Source: DATFLS01 sp964413425 (lineage in GTDB: Bacteria; Fidelibacterota; JAANXI01). Taken from it: a stretch of 64,000 nucleotides of DNA. Shown piece after piece: positions 47,570 through 55,665 of the stretch. The stretch is from the NCBI GenBank assembly GCA_964413425.1, contig CAYPST010000012.1, forward strand, positions 1-64,000, written 5' to 3'. Below the pieces are notes generated by a model that was not told the DNA's origin, did no database searches, and saw only the letters and a program-made list of their open reading frames with translations. Position 1 is the first letter of the stretch. Each line of letters opens with the position of its first letter. The translations under genes and the position numbers were made by a program.

Positions 47570-47796
47570 TCGATCTCTTCGACCTGGATTTTTGCGGCAA
47601 TACCCCTTCCGATAGCAGTCTGCGAGCCAGCATGTTCAATAAGAAGCGGTCCGGAAAATGGGGCATTCCGGATCACCTTAATCGTAGAATCAACACCAAT
47701 CCCCATGATGGACAGTTTTCTCCGGACATGCTGGCCACCATCGATCTGGCTGATTTTCAGTGCTTTATGACTTTGTACATCCAATAGATTTTTCAT
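47566..47796 (-). CDS. feoA: Ferrous iron transport protein FeoA
   Basis: 76-residue SH3-like cytoplasmic protein needed for FeoB function. Typical features are the pattern LSIMGIGVDSTIKVIRNAPFSGPLLIE split over its strands and the C-terminal AIGRGIAAKIQVEE. It overlaps feoB by 4 nt. It is the first recognised gene of the feo transcript, about 440 nt after the predicted start site. Confidence 0.92.
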   Translation of the reverse strand: MKNLLDVQSHKALKISQIDGGQHVRRKLSIMGIGVDSTIKVIRNAPFSGPLLIEHAGSQTAIGRGIAAKIQVEEIE

Positions 47797-47820
47797 TGTT
47801 ACCGCTTCACCGATTCTTTT

Positions 47821-47922
47821 TTAATATTCCATAGTGCCGATGCGTCTTCCGATTCCGGTACAGCATCCCTGACGATAAAATCTCATCCAAATATAATGCA
47901 ATTCCCGGTCTTTCACATCCAT
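47821..47922 (-). CDS. Possible small ORF in the feo leader
   Basis: 33 codons from an ATG with a good ribosome site (aggcgg, 5 nt) to TAA, ending 24 nt before feoA. The product (MDVKDRELHYIWMRFYRQGC and on) has an adjacent Cys-Cys pair and a protein-like composition; no family recognised. A longer frame (47807-48202, 131 codons) overlaps it in another phase and looks less natural. This could be a leader peptide or a tiny Feo partner, or chance. Confidence 0.3.
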   Translation of the reverse strand: MDVKDRELHYIWMRFYRQGCCTGIGRRIGTMEY

Positions 47923-48242
47923 GTATCCGCCTGGAATTACGCTCTCTGCGGTGACACATCGCGGCTGCGAGAGATATCGCACAACAGAAGCGCATGGACC
48001 GGCTTAATTGAAGGGAGTAGCAGATCCGTTTATTGAGTTGTGATCCATTGTTTGTAATACACAGACAATACAATGTAATCGACCGATTACCTCCCGTGTC
48101 TCTTTTCCACTCACAAGATCTGAAATTGTCCGTAATCTGCGATAGCACACACCTATGAAATTCCAGGTGATCCGCTTCATATTGTTCAGTACTCATCAGC
48201 ATTGCCCTGCACTTACTTTTCTATGTATATCCATTCATCCCA

Positions 48243-48271
48243 ATCTTATTGAGAATGATAATAATTATCAA
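48243..48271 (-). promoter_or_regulatory. Sigma-70-type promoter of the feo operon
   Basis: On the minus strand TTGATA, 17-bp spacer, TAAGAT. The spacer and -35 are fully covered by the Fur box. Predicted transcription start near 48235, giving a leader of about 440 nt before feoA. Confidence 0.65.
48251..48269. promoter_or_regulatory. Fur box
   Basis: gagaatgataataattatc matches the 19-bp Fur consensus (GATAATGATAATCATTATC) at 17 positions, and flanking ttattga/tcaataa arms extend the symmetry. Placed over the feo promoter, it should repress feo when iron is sufficient. Confidence 0.88.
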
Positions 48272-48591
48272 TAAAAATCTTCCCTATTTCCCAGATTGTA
48301 ATTATTGGAGATGTAATTCACGCTTGTGATCTCCTCTGCCCAGGTGCCAGCGAATGCGGCATCCATTCGTGTGCCAATTTGACCTGAATCTTTGTCCCCG
48401 ATAGCGAAGGATAGTGTGATGCAACACCATGTGCAACCGACCTGGCTGATTGCACACCACAGGTAATATTATAAGACGCCCTTCAAGAGCTCCTTCAGCA
48501 TATCTTCATCGACATCTGAAGTCATTACCACGCTTACGTGGCTGCTGAATAGGCTTATCTGAAAGGAGGAGGGGTCGGACTGGAGAAGGAC
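48272..48591. other. Spacer between the feo promoter and a response regulator gene
   Basis: 320 bp without a gene. A hairpin tgtgcaa/ttgcaca (48430-48436 with 48450-48456) may terminate the upstream regulator transcript. Nothing else recognised. Confidence 0.35.
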
Positions 48592-48999
48592 TCATGAAAT
48601 CTGGTTATTCAATACCTCGATTATTTCATCCAGTTCGAATGGTTTGGATATCCGGCCCTGAAAGCCAAAGGCTTCATACTCAACCATCACGGGATCTGTG
48701 GTATAGCCACTGGAAACAACAGCAGTCACCTCCGGATCATATTCACGCAGGGCCTTGATGGTTTCCTTGCCGCCGAGGCCTTTATGGACTGATATGTCGA
48801 GAATGACCAGTGAAAAAGGCTGCCCGGACTCTGTTGCCTCCTTATAGCGCCGCAGGGCAGCTTCGCCTTCCCGGACTGTTTCGACTTCATAACCGAGTTT
48901 GTCAAACATCTTTTCAGCAAAGAGCCGAACCAGTTCCTCATCATCCATGACCAGAATGCGTTTCTGGCTATTCTCTTGTTCCCGAGAATTTTTACCCAT
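48592..48999 (-). CDS. Single-domain response regulator
   Basis: 135 residues consisting of one receiver domain. The acidic pocket is MDDEE, the phosphoacceptor Asp is in LVILDIS (strand 3), and the conserved Ser/Thr and Lys are in VVSSGYTTDP and RISKPFEL. The sequence is most like the C-terminal receiver of hybrid histidine kinases (KGLGGKETIKALRE; GFQGRISKPF), but TGA stops lie directly upstream in frame, so it is free-standing here. It could be the tail of a lost hybrid kinase or a phosphorelay carrier. No kinase adjoins it. Confidence 0.88.
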   Translation of the reverse strand: MGKNSREQENSQKRILVMDDEELVRLFAEKMFDKLGYEVETVREGEAALRRYKEATESGQPFSLVILDISVHKGLGGKETIKALREYDPEVTAVVSSGYTTDPVMVEYEAFGFQGRISKPFELDEIIEVLNNQIS

Positions 49000-49431
49000 G
49001 CGTGTTCATCAACCCGTTAGTTTGATTGAATAAAAGTATATCCGCCTTAGCTCATAATTAAGAATAACCGCACCAGTTTCTGTAGCATCAGCGGCTATAT
49101 AACCGCCTGTCTTTCCTGGGAATTGACCCGCGTCAATCCGGCCTTCCACTATTATGGTCGACTTGATTTTTCATTTCTGAAGTTTTTTCCAGAACATTGT
49201 GAGACAGATCAAACAGGTGCTTTGGGCGAGGCTTGCTTTTCCGGTGTTGCGCAGCAGTATCAGCGAACGTTCTTTTGTGGAAAATGAAAGGAGAGGGTTT
49301 CCCGGTGATGGATTCGGAGTTTGCTCCCGGGTATGCCACTGAAAAGATCACGTTGTCATATTTCACACCCGTGCTTCAGCCTGATGTTTTCAGAATACCC
49401 GGTGACGGAGTCAGCAGACAGCCAACCGGAC
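49000..49431. other. Spacer
   Basis: 432 bp without a recognised gene. Short frames on both strands have no family likeness. It should hold the promoter of the receiver protein and the end of the lamin-tail lipoprotein transcript. Confidence 0.35.
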
Positions 49432-50955
49432 TTAAAAGTCTTCATTCGGCTCGCCCGGCGTACCTTTGTCCCCACTTCCATAGGGCACGGTTGCGAGTCT
49501 CCAATTCTTGCTTCGCCGGTTATCCAGCCTGGGATCTTTCAGAGCGGTAGATGCACCTGTTGCAGTCGGTAACTGAGACGCTCCGCCCCACCGCACGGCA
49601 TCGATGATTGTGCCGTCGTCTCTTACCAGGAAAATAGCATCTGTCTCGTTTGTCAAATTGATGCCCTGATATTCATAATCCACTGCAATCCCGCCATTCA
49701 GAGAATCGTCTGCACTCCTGCCGAATACCAGATATTCCTCCGGAGGCACCACCAGTGATTGGTTGATGGTATGGAAATCACTCCCTTCATCCCGGATAAC
49801 CCAGTACTCCAGGTCAACCTCGGTGCTCCCGATATTCACAATTTCAAACCATTCGCCAACCTTATCATCTACTTTCTCGGGATCGGCCATAAATTCATTA
49901 ATAACCAGGGGGCCAATCCGGGTGCCATCATCTTCTGTCTGAAGGATCTGGAAAATACTTTGCTCTGAGCTCAGCACGGCACCGCTCTGCACCAACAGAT
50001 CCAACCAGTAGGTTCCTGCATCCAGATTACCCCCCACGGTGAGCGAATCGGCGGTGGCTCCGGCAATTGGATCTCCCTGCAAATACCACTGGTATCTGTC
50101 CACCGGTTCACTGGTTTGCGCAACGACTGTCATTATTTCCCCTGGGAGGAGGTTTTCGATAATTCCGGATAACGTGATTTCGATGGGGTTCTGCAGGTCA
50201 TCGACGAGGTCGAGTCGGTACCCGCTCCGATTCACCCCATCCACTAATTGGTAGGACCTGCTTGAGGGATGCCCGGCCAGAATCCGTGCGGCTTCTGTTG
50301 TCCCCCACACCGGTTCATCGGCATCGGTCAACTGAACAATGACTGTATAGTACCCGCTGCTCAGACTATCCTGGTAGATCGCGGAAAGTCCGTCCGGTTC
50401 CGGAGTAAAGGTCATCGATTGGGCAGACTCACCCGCGGCGCTCAGATTTCCACTGACTGCCGGATCTGTCAGAACGCTGTCCGGCCATGAGACATCAATC
50501 GACAGGAAACCCTTCCCTTCTATGGGAACAACATGAATTGTCTCGTTCATGACCACACCCGGCTCCAGTTCGATAGAACTCTCCCCGGTGCCTATGACCA
50601 CCCCGTCTTTATTTTTCCCCTCCACAGAGATCTTCCATGATCCCGGTACCAATGACAACTGAAAGACCGATGATTGAGGGATACCCGCTTCCTCAAACAT
50701 GGCTTCTCCCGGTCCGCTCCCGAACACATCGAATGCATCCAGGGTCATATCCAGATCGGGCTCTATCGTCTTCTGGAGAAAGAGTTTACCAGGCGAAAAC
50801 GCCAGCACTAATGTACCTTTTGAACTCTGGTCTGCCGGATCCGAGGGAGAGAGACCATTGCAACTGATAAACCAGCAGGCACACACAACACAAGAGATAC
50901 AATGTATTATTTTCCTCCAGTCCGTCGCATCCCTGGACACGATATGCATTACCAT
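49432..50955 (-). CDS. Lipoprotein with lamin-tail domain
   Basis: 507-residue surface or periplasmic lipoprotein. I start at the ATG at 50955 with ribosome site ggagg; the signal ends in lipobox ACWFISC (Cys32). Residues about 40-330 form repeated Ig-like beta modules (FQLSLVPGSWKISVEGKNKDG; GYYTVIVQLTDADEPVWG; IIENLLPGEIMTVVAQTSEPVDRYQW). A C-terminal LTD domain begins LVINEFMADPEKVDD, with GEWFEIVNIGS and NLTNETDAIFLVRDDG. Bacterial LTD domains occur in secreted enzymes and adhesins; no catalytic domain is seen, so a structural or binding role is likely. Confidence 0.82.
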   Translation of the reverse strand: MVMHIVSRDATDWRKIIHCISCVVCACWFISCNGLSPSDPADQSSKGTLVLAFSPGKLFLQKTIEPDLDMTLDAFDVFGSGPGEAMFEEAGIPQSSVFQLSLVPGSWKISVEGKNKDGVVIGTGESSIELEPGVVMNETIHVVPIEGKGFLSIDVSWPDSVLTDPAVSGNLSAAGESAQSMTFTPEPDGLSAIYQDSLSSGYYTVIVQLTDADEPVWGTTEAARILAGHPSSRSYQLVDGVNRSGYRLDLVDDLQNPIEITLSGIIENLLPGEIMTVVAQTSEPVDRYQWYLQGDPIAGATADSLTVGGNLDAGTYWLDLLVQSGAVLSSEQSIFQILQTEDDGTRIGPLVINEFMADPEKVDDKVGEWFEIVNIGSTEVDLEYWVIRDEGSDFHTINQSLVVPPEEYLVFGRSADDSLNGGIAVDYEYQGINLTNETDAIFLVRDDGTIIDAVRWGGASQLPTATGASTALKDPRLDNRRSKNWRLATVPYGSGDKGTPGEPNEDF

Positions 50956-51314
50956 AGGAAACCTCCAACATTCTATCATGTTCTGGAGAACACTCCTCTC
51001 CCAACCGATTGTGGTCGGTTGGGAAGAATGTTTCTCTATGAATCAGCTAGTGGTGAGGAGCTCGGATGGGATGAAGACTCAGGAAAGGGAAAGATTACTC
51101 TCCATATTAAAAGTTCATTTCACCCGCGAATCACATCTATGATCATGACCAGAGGAGACGAAATTCGATGAACGAAAACGTTCCTTCACTAAACGAACGC
51201 CGAATTGTCCGGATATCGAATAGAGGATGGTATGATATGTTTGACATATCTTTTTCAAGATTAACATTTGGGTATGTAAAAAACAAGTCGGAATTTTTAG
51301 AATTTTTAGAAAAT
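50956..51314. other. Spacer with a possible interrupted small gene
   Basis: A plus-strand frame from 51168 (ribosome site ggag 9 nt ahead) reads MNENVPSLNERRIVRISNRG and continues to the hairpin cluster at 51315. It may be the start of a gene cut by the insertion sequence next to it, but no family is recognised. The short direct repeat gaatttttagaatttttaga lies at 51292-51311. Confidence 0.25.
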
Positions 51315-51441
51315 GGAGCCCCCCGGGTTAACAGCCGGGGTTCCTCCTTTGACTCCGCACACAGGCGGAGTCTGGACGGAATCCCGCCCAGAAGACCATT
51401 CATCCACGCTTTGACAAACGTGGTCTTCTGGATGGCGGGAT
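51315..51441. repeat. Three consecutive stem-loops
   Basis: (1) ccccgg/ccgggg within ggagccccccgg...gccggggttcc. (2) gactccgc-acacag-gcggagtc (51351-51372). (3) Outer arms atcccgcc/ggcgggat (51381-51388 with 51434-51441) and inner arms cagaagacca/tggtcttctg, separated by a 3-nt bulge. They stand about 95 bases upstream of a transposase remnant and may be the end of that element or an independent structured RNA. Confidence 0.65.
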
Positions 51442-51534
51442 AAAACATGAGCGCACTCGAAAAAGCCCCGAATTTTCATAGGAATTCAGAGTCTGTTTTT
51501 GTATTCCAGATCCGACCAGATATGCGAGGTTCCT

Positions 51535-51977
51535 ATGTTTCGCTCCAATCAGGCCCGCACCCAAAGCGAATTGTTCGGGTTCGGGCCGCACCTGAGTGAT
51601 AAGAAACGCCGGCAATTGGCGGACTAGAAAGTGTATCGGTTCTCCCAGCTGATTTACCGGCAGATTCCGGAGACAGACTTTACCGTCCCTGTATTCGGAG
51701 GCAGCCAGTCGCCCCAGGGTCCTGTTCAATAGAAAACGGAAGGTCTTCGGGGGCGTTTGCGCCGGAAACGTACGCCTTCCTGCGGGCGATTGGGGTGAAT
51801 TTCGGGCGGATTGCTCGGTTATCGAGTGATCCGGACACGGAAATGACCCTGACATCCATGACGTCGCAGGTGGGAGCTGTATTGTCTCATATTCTATCAT
51901 ATTGTGTGCGGAAACAATCCGACTGGCGACGGATTTATCAAAAAACGGTGAAATTGCAACCCCACATCGCATATTGA
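51535..51977 (+). pseudogene. Decayed transposase (IS1182/IS5-like DDE)
   Basis: The first 30 codons (MFRSNQARTQSELFGFGPHL, then SDKKRRQLAD) end at TAG. The same frame goes on as KVYRFSQLIYRQIPETDFTV, and after a one-base frame change LYSEAASRP follows. This is the N-terminus of IS1182-type transposases, where YS.AASRPN leads into the DDE core. The core is missing. A 60-codon tail (51795-51977) ends at TGA and may be the C-terminus. So at least one stop, one frameshift and an internal loss. The family name is from memory of the motif order. Confidence 0.6.
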
Positions 51978-52120
51978 GTTTTTCGAGCAGACTCAATATT
52001 GGCATCTGTACTGAGCCGTTGCCGGTCTATCATTTGCTTGCAAAAGTAATTGTCCAGGCTCCCTGATTTAGTTTGGTTGACTCCCACACCCCGACATTGG
52101 ACCCCTTGTATTCACTCGCT

Positions 52121-53491
52121 TCATTCATTTTTATTATGCAGCCCGTATTTCTGCATCCGGTAGATCAATACATGCCGCGGAATGACAAGATCTCTGGCCG
52201 CCTGCGACTGATTGCCTTCGTTTCTGCTTAATGCTTGTTGGATGGCGTTCCGTTCGATTTCTTCCAGTGTGAAACCACGAAAATCTATAGGAGATTCGCT
52301 CCTGGTTTGATGAGCATCCCTTATTTGCGGGGGCAAATCATTGATGGTGATCTCACTATCTTCAGCCATGACCACTGCCCGTTGCATGGCATTGCGTAAT
52401 TCCCGGACATTCCCCGGAAATTCGTAGGAATGCAATCGTTCGTAAACCACATCGCCCATCCGAAAGGAGGATCCTCCGGCAAATTCCTGCAGAAAATATT
52501 CTGCTAACAGATCAATATCTTCTCCACGATCCCGCAGAGGCGGCAGGGTGATACTCACCACATTCAACCGGTAGTACAGATCCTTCCGAAATAAGCCTTC
52601 CTCTACCAGCGACTGGAGATCCTGGTTGGTCGCCGCTATGATCCGGATGTTCAGCGCAATGGTTTCCTCACCCCCGACCCGTCTGATATCATGTTCCTGG
52701 AGCACCCGAAGCAGTTTAACCTGCACGTGCAGGGGGAGTTCGGCAATTTCATCGAGGAAAATCGTGCCCCTGTTCGCCTGCTCGAAGCTCCCGATATGGC
52801 GCCGGTCTGCCCCGGTGAAGGCCCCTTTCTCGTGGCCAAACAACTCACTTTCCATCAGCGTCTCCGGAATGGAACCGCAGTTCACCGGCACAAAGTTGTT
52901 CTCCACGCGGCGGCTGTTGTTGTGGATGGCTTTGGCCAATTCCTCCTTCCCGGTGCCCGTCTCACCCAACAGGAGCACCGGGGCATCGCTCACCGCCACC
53001 TTCTCTGCGGTGCGATACACTTCTTGCATCGGGGGGCTCTCTCCAATGAGATTGTCAAATCGAGATCGATCCAGCATTTGCTGCCGCAGGTTGACATTCG
53101 ACTCCTCCAGGTGCCGGATTCGCAGAGATTTTTCGATGACAAAGGCCAGTTGATCCGTGGCGAAGGGTTTGGTCAGGTAATCTGCGGCCCCGAATTTCAC
53201 CGCTTTCATGGCATCGTCCATGGTCCCATAGGCGGTCATCATAATGACCGTGGTCTCCGGGACATCAGCCATGATCTGCTTCAGTACATCCATCCCGGAG
53301 AGCCCCTCCATCCGCAAGTCTGTGAGCACCACATCAAAGGGCTCCTTCTCAAACTGTTCCAATCCCGTCTGCCCGGAGTTGGCTGTGTCCACCTGATAGC
53401 CACGCTGCTTCAATTCAAAGTAAATCACCCGGGCAAGACTCACATCATCATCAATCACCAGAATTTTTGCCTGACTGATATCAAATGGCAT
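52121..53491 (-). CDS. NtrC-family sigma-54 response regulator
   Basis: 456 residues: receiver (1-120, phosphoacceptor Asp in VVLTDLRMEGLSG), AAA+ domain (about 140-375) and a Fis-type helix-turn-helix at the end (NAIQQALSRNEGNQSQAARDL). Walker A is GETGTGKEELA, the sigma-54 contact loop is GAFTGA, Walker B is GTIFLDEIAE. It activates sigma-54 promoters after phosphorylation by the kinase encoded 3 nt upstream. With a P-II gene next in line, a role in nitrogen control is plausible but the target genes are not shown. Confidence 0.94.
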   Translation of the reverse strand: MPFDISQAKILVIDDDVSLARVIYFELKQRGYQVDTANSGQTGLEQFEKEPFDVVLTDLRMEGLSGMDVLKQIMADVPETTVIMMTAYGTMDDAMKAVKFGAADYLTKPFATDQLAFVIEKSLRIRHLEESNVNLRQQMLDRSRFDNLIGESPPMQEVYRTAEKVAVSDAPVLLLGETGTGKEELAKAIHNNSRRVENNFVPVNCGSIPETLMESELFGHEKGAFTGADRRHIGSFEQANRGTIFLDEIAELPLHVQVKLLRVLQEHDIRRVGGEETIALNIRIIAATNQDLQSLVEEGLFRKDLYYRLNVVSITLPPLRDRGEDIDLLAEYFLQEFAGGSSFRMGDVVYERLHSYEFPGNVRELRNAMQRAVVMAEDSEITINDLPPQIRDAHQTRSESPIDFRGFTLEEIERNAIQQALSRNEGNQSQAARDLVIPRHVLIYRMQKYGLHNKNE

Positions 53492-53494
53492 TTT

Positions 53495-54607
53495 TTATTC
53501 TCTCGGTAATGAAATATTCACAGTTGTTCCTTTGCGCTCCAGGCTTTCCAGTGAAATCCGACCATCATTGCTTTCAACCATCCGTTTGACAATGGGTAAT
53601 CCCAGCCCGGTCCCATTGTGTTTGGTGGTATAAAAGGTTTGCCATATTTTCGTTTGCTGGTCCGGTGACATCCCAATCCCTTCGTCTTGAATGGTCACAT
53701 GAAGTTGTTGATCATCCAACTGAGCCGTCAGATGGATGACGCCACCCTTCGGCATGGCATCGATTGAGTTCAACAGTATATTCAATAAAATCTGATACAG
53801 ATGATTCATATCCATGGTCAGGGTGACGGGTGTCGATGGCAGGCGGACTGAAAAGGCGATGTTACGTTTCCGAATCTTTTCCGAGAGCAACTTCTGGATG
53901 GAATCCATCACTTCACTCAGCTGAAAGGTATGAACTTCTCTGGCGCCGGTTTGTGCTGCTTTCAGATAATTTTCCACCACCTGATTCAATCGGTTCGCTT
54001 CCCTGATCAGAATATCTGCCACTTCCCGTTTGTCCTCCTCCTCCAGTTGTCCATCAGAGAGCAATTTCGCCGAGCCTTTAATCGAACCCAGGGGATTACG
54101 GACCTCATGCGCCAATGAGGCGGTCAATTCTCCCAGCACGGCCAGCCGGTCAGCAACCCGGAGATTTTCTTCGGTGGCAAGGAGCTGGCGTGATTGCCTC
54201 CGGAGTTCCTCAAGCGAATGATCCAATTGAGTTGCCGTGGTTTCATAGCGTTGACGTTCTCGCTCCTGCCGCACAACCAGCAGACCTGTTACTATTCCAA
54301 CGATATTATATAACACCATCTCCAGCAATTTATTCACTCCCTGCTCAGGACTGACGCGCCAATGCGACAGGAGATGGGGGAAATAGATCACGCTAATCAT
54401 GACTGACGCCCCGATGCCTCCGACCAGCTGGAACCGGAAAGCGGCAATAATAATCGGAAGGTAATATAACCGTCGGTAGATATCGTGAAACATGGCTTCG
54501 GACAGGGTGGTCTTATAATGCAGGACGCTGATGCCGAGAATCAAACTGGCCACAAACCAGAAGACCCAATCCCGCCACCAGACTTCCGCGTTGTTCGGCT
54601 TGATCAT
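53495..54607 (-). CDS. Membrane sensor histidine kinase
   Basis: 370 residues. The first 115 hold about four or five membrane helices with only short loops, a sensor type that reads membrane-linked signals. A coiled coil (QERERQRYETTATQLDHSLEEL) leads to the H box ASLAHEVRNPLGSIKG and the ATPase domain with ILLNSIDAMPKGG (N), DEGIGMS (G1) and GTGLGLPIVKRM (G2). It phosphorylates the NtrC-type regulator encoded 3 nt downstream. The soluble PAS-type sensor of NtrB is absent. Confidence 0.93.
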   Translation of the reverse strand: MIKPNNAEVWWRDWVFWFVASLILGISVLHYKTTLSEAMFHDIYRRLYYLPIIIAAFRFQLVGGIGASVMISVIYFPHLLSHWRVSPEQGVNKLLEMVLYNIVGIVTGLLVVRQERERQRYETTATQLDHSLEELRRQSRQLLATEENLRVADRLAVLGELTASLAHEVRNPLGSIKGSAKLLSDGQLEEEDKREVADILIREANRLNQVVENYLKAAQTGAREVHTFQLSEVMDSIQKLLSEKIRKRNIAFSVRLPSTPVTLTMDMNHLYQILLNILLNSIDAMPKGGVIHLTAQLDDQQLHVTIQDEGIGMSPDQQTKIWQTFYTTKHNGTGLGLPIVKRMVESNDGRISLESLERKGTTVNISLPRE

Positions 54608-54852
54608 TTACTCCCGGCCTCTGTATGGGATTATGGAAAAACCACAACGATCACGCAGGCTGGCAATGGTGCAGACACCTAACACAAATTTTCTCCCTGG
54701 CTTCCACGGAATGTTGTAACGGCACATTCTGATTATAAAAAGAGCGTTGCAACCTGTGATATCTCCCGTGTGCTCTGTAAACACTCTCATACCATTGGAA
54801 CATAACTATATCGCTCGTGTTCCCCCCGGAATGAAGAATAGCCCTCCCGGTA

Positions 54853-55224
54853 TCAGGACGTTTCCAGGACCTCTCGTAACTTACGCAGCCCTGCTTGTCC
54901 GGATTGACCCGATCGGATCTGCATCATGGTTTCCACAGGCGTGACATACACATAACCGTCTCCAGACCCGCCTGAATACGCGTGGTGCCGGATCAGGTGG
55001 AGGTATTTCTCAAGATTCTGTTCCCGGCAGATGAATTCCAGTTTCGCCATTTTGGTATACTGTTCCACGCATTCCATGGAATAATCCACCTGTTTCGGGT
55101 CGATCAAATGAGAACCCACCCCCATAATGTTATCTACCACAAAAGCCTGGATTCCTTCCTGTTCCAGTGCGTCTATTACCCGGGCTACCTTCTCACAGCG
55201 AACAATGGCTTTGACTTCTCTCAT
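54853..55224 (-). CDS. P-II family signalling protein
   Basis: 123-residue trimeric signal protein. The C-terminal signature SGGSGDGYVYVTPVETMMQIRSG matches the P-II block that binds ATP and 2-oxoglutarate (usually TGxxGDGKIFV...RIRTG). The T-loop region (GVGSHLIDPKQVDYSMECVEQ) differs from GlnB/GlnK and has no clear RGxEY uridylylation tyrosine, so this is a divergent branch. It precedes the kinase/regulator pair by 245 bp and likely shares its regulation. No ammonium transporter or glutamine synthetase adjoins. Confidence 0.82.
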   Translation of the reverse strand: MREVKAIVRCEKVARVIDALEQEGIQAFVVDNIMGVGSHLIDPKQVDYSMECVEQYTKMAKLEFICREQNLEKYLHLIRHHAYSGGSGDGYVYVTPVETMMQIRSGQSGQAGLRKLREVLETS

Positions 55225-55665
55225 GAGAGTACTCCCTTATGAGTTGTTTGCAATTAATTTCCAGATATGACGCATTGAGGAGCTCTGCCCTCCATTTGTT
55301 AATGCCTCACCATATATACTTTCCATTCTCCCCTATTCCGGAGTTCAAAATATATACCATTCCCGTAAATACGGGATCTGAATAGTCAAGGTGTAGAATA
55401 TTCTACAACACGACACGCAGTTTTGGCATTCCGGAGAATGTACGGATGTGAGTGATTGTTCTGCCGGGATGGTATAGAGAAGGCAGAGTTCGTACCTAAC
55501 TGACCTCGCGCTGTCCCCCTTACCGGGAGATTCTTTTGTCATCAACAAAAGGGATGGCCGGCGGAGCAGTCCATGTTACTCATCTTGCACAGGGCATACT
55601 CGCCAAGTACCCTGGTTCCTTTAATTCGCCCGATTCCGCATCACAAGATACGCCCGGAGAACATA
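55225..55665. other. Spacer
   Basis: 441 bp without a gene. A 7-bp hairpin tcccgta-aa-tacggga (55361-55376) is present. The end near 55660 follows the stop of the HMA gene. A TGG...TTGCA string just upstream of the P-II gene looks like a sigma-54 site but its spacing is one base short. Confidence 0.35.

Noticed and set aside
47807..48202. 131-codon frame directly upstream of feoA as a gene
   Set aside because: Odd composition (many Cys, Arg, Ser), no family likeness, and other frames in the same DNA look at least as natural; kept only as leader.
48592..48999. Receiver protein as the deleted tail of a hybrid kinase, a fourth gutted gene
   Set aside because: The sequence is like a hybrid-kinase receiver, but it has its own start after in-frame stops and no N-terminal kinase remnant is visible.
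51400..52005. 201-codon minus-strand frame
   Set aside because: It is the antisense of the transposase remnant; the plus-strand reading has recognisable motifs, this one has none.
55240..55262. TGG...TTGCA string upstream of the P-II gene as a sigma-54 promoter
   Set aside because: Only 9 bases separate GG and GC; sigma-54 needs 10, and the -24 element lacks the CAC.
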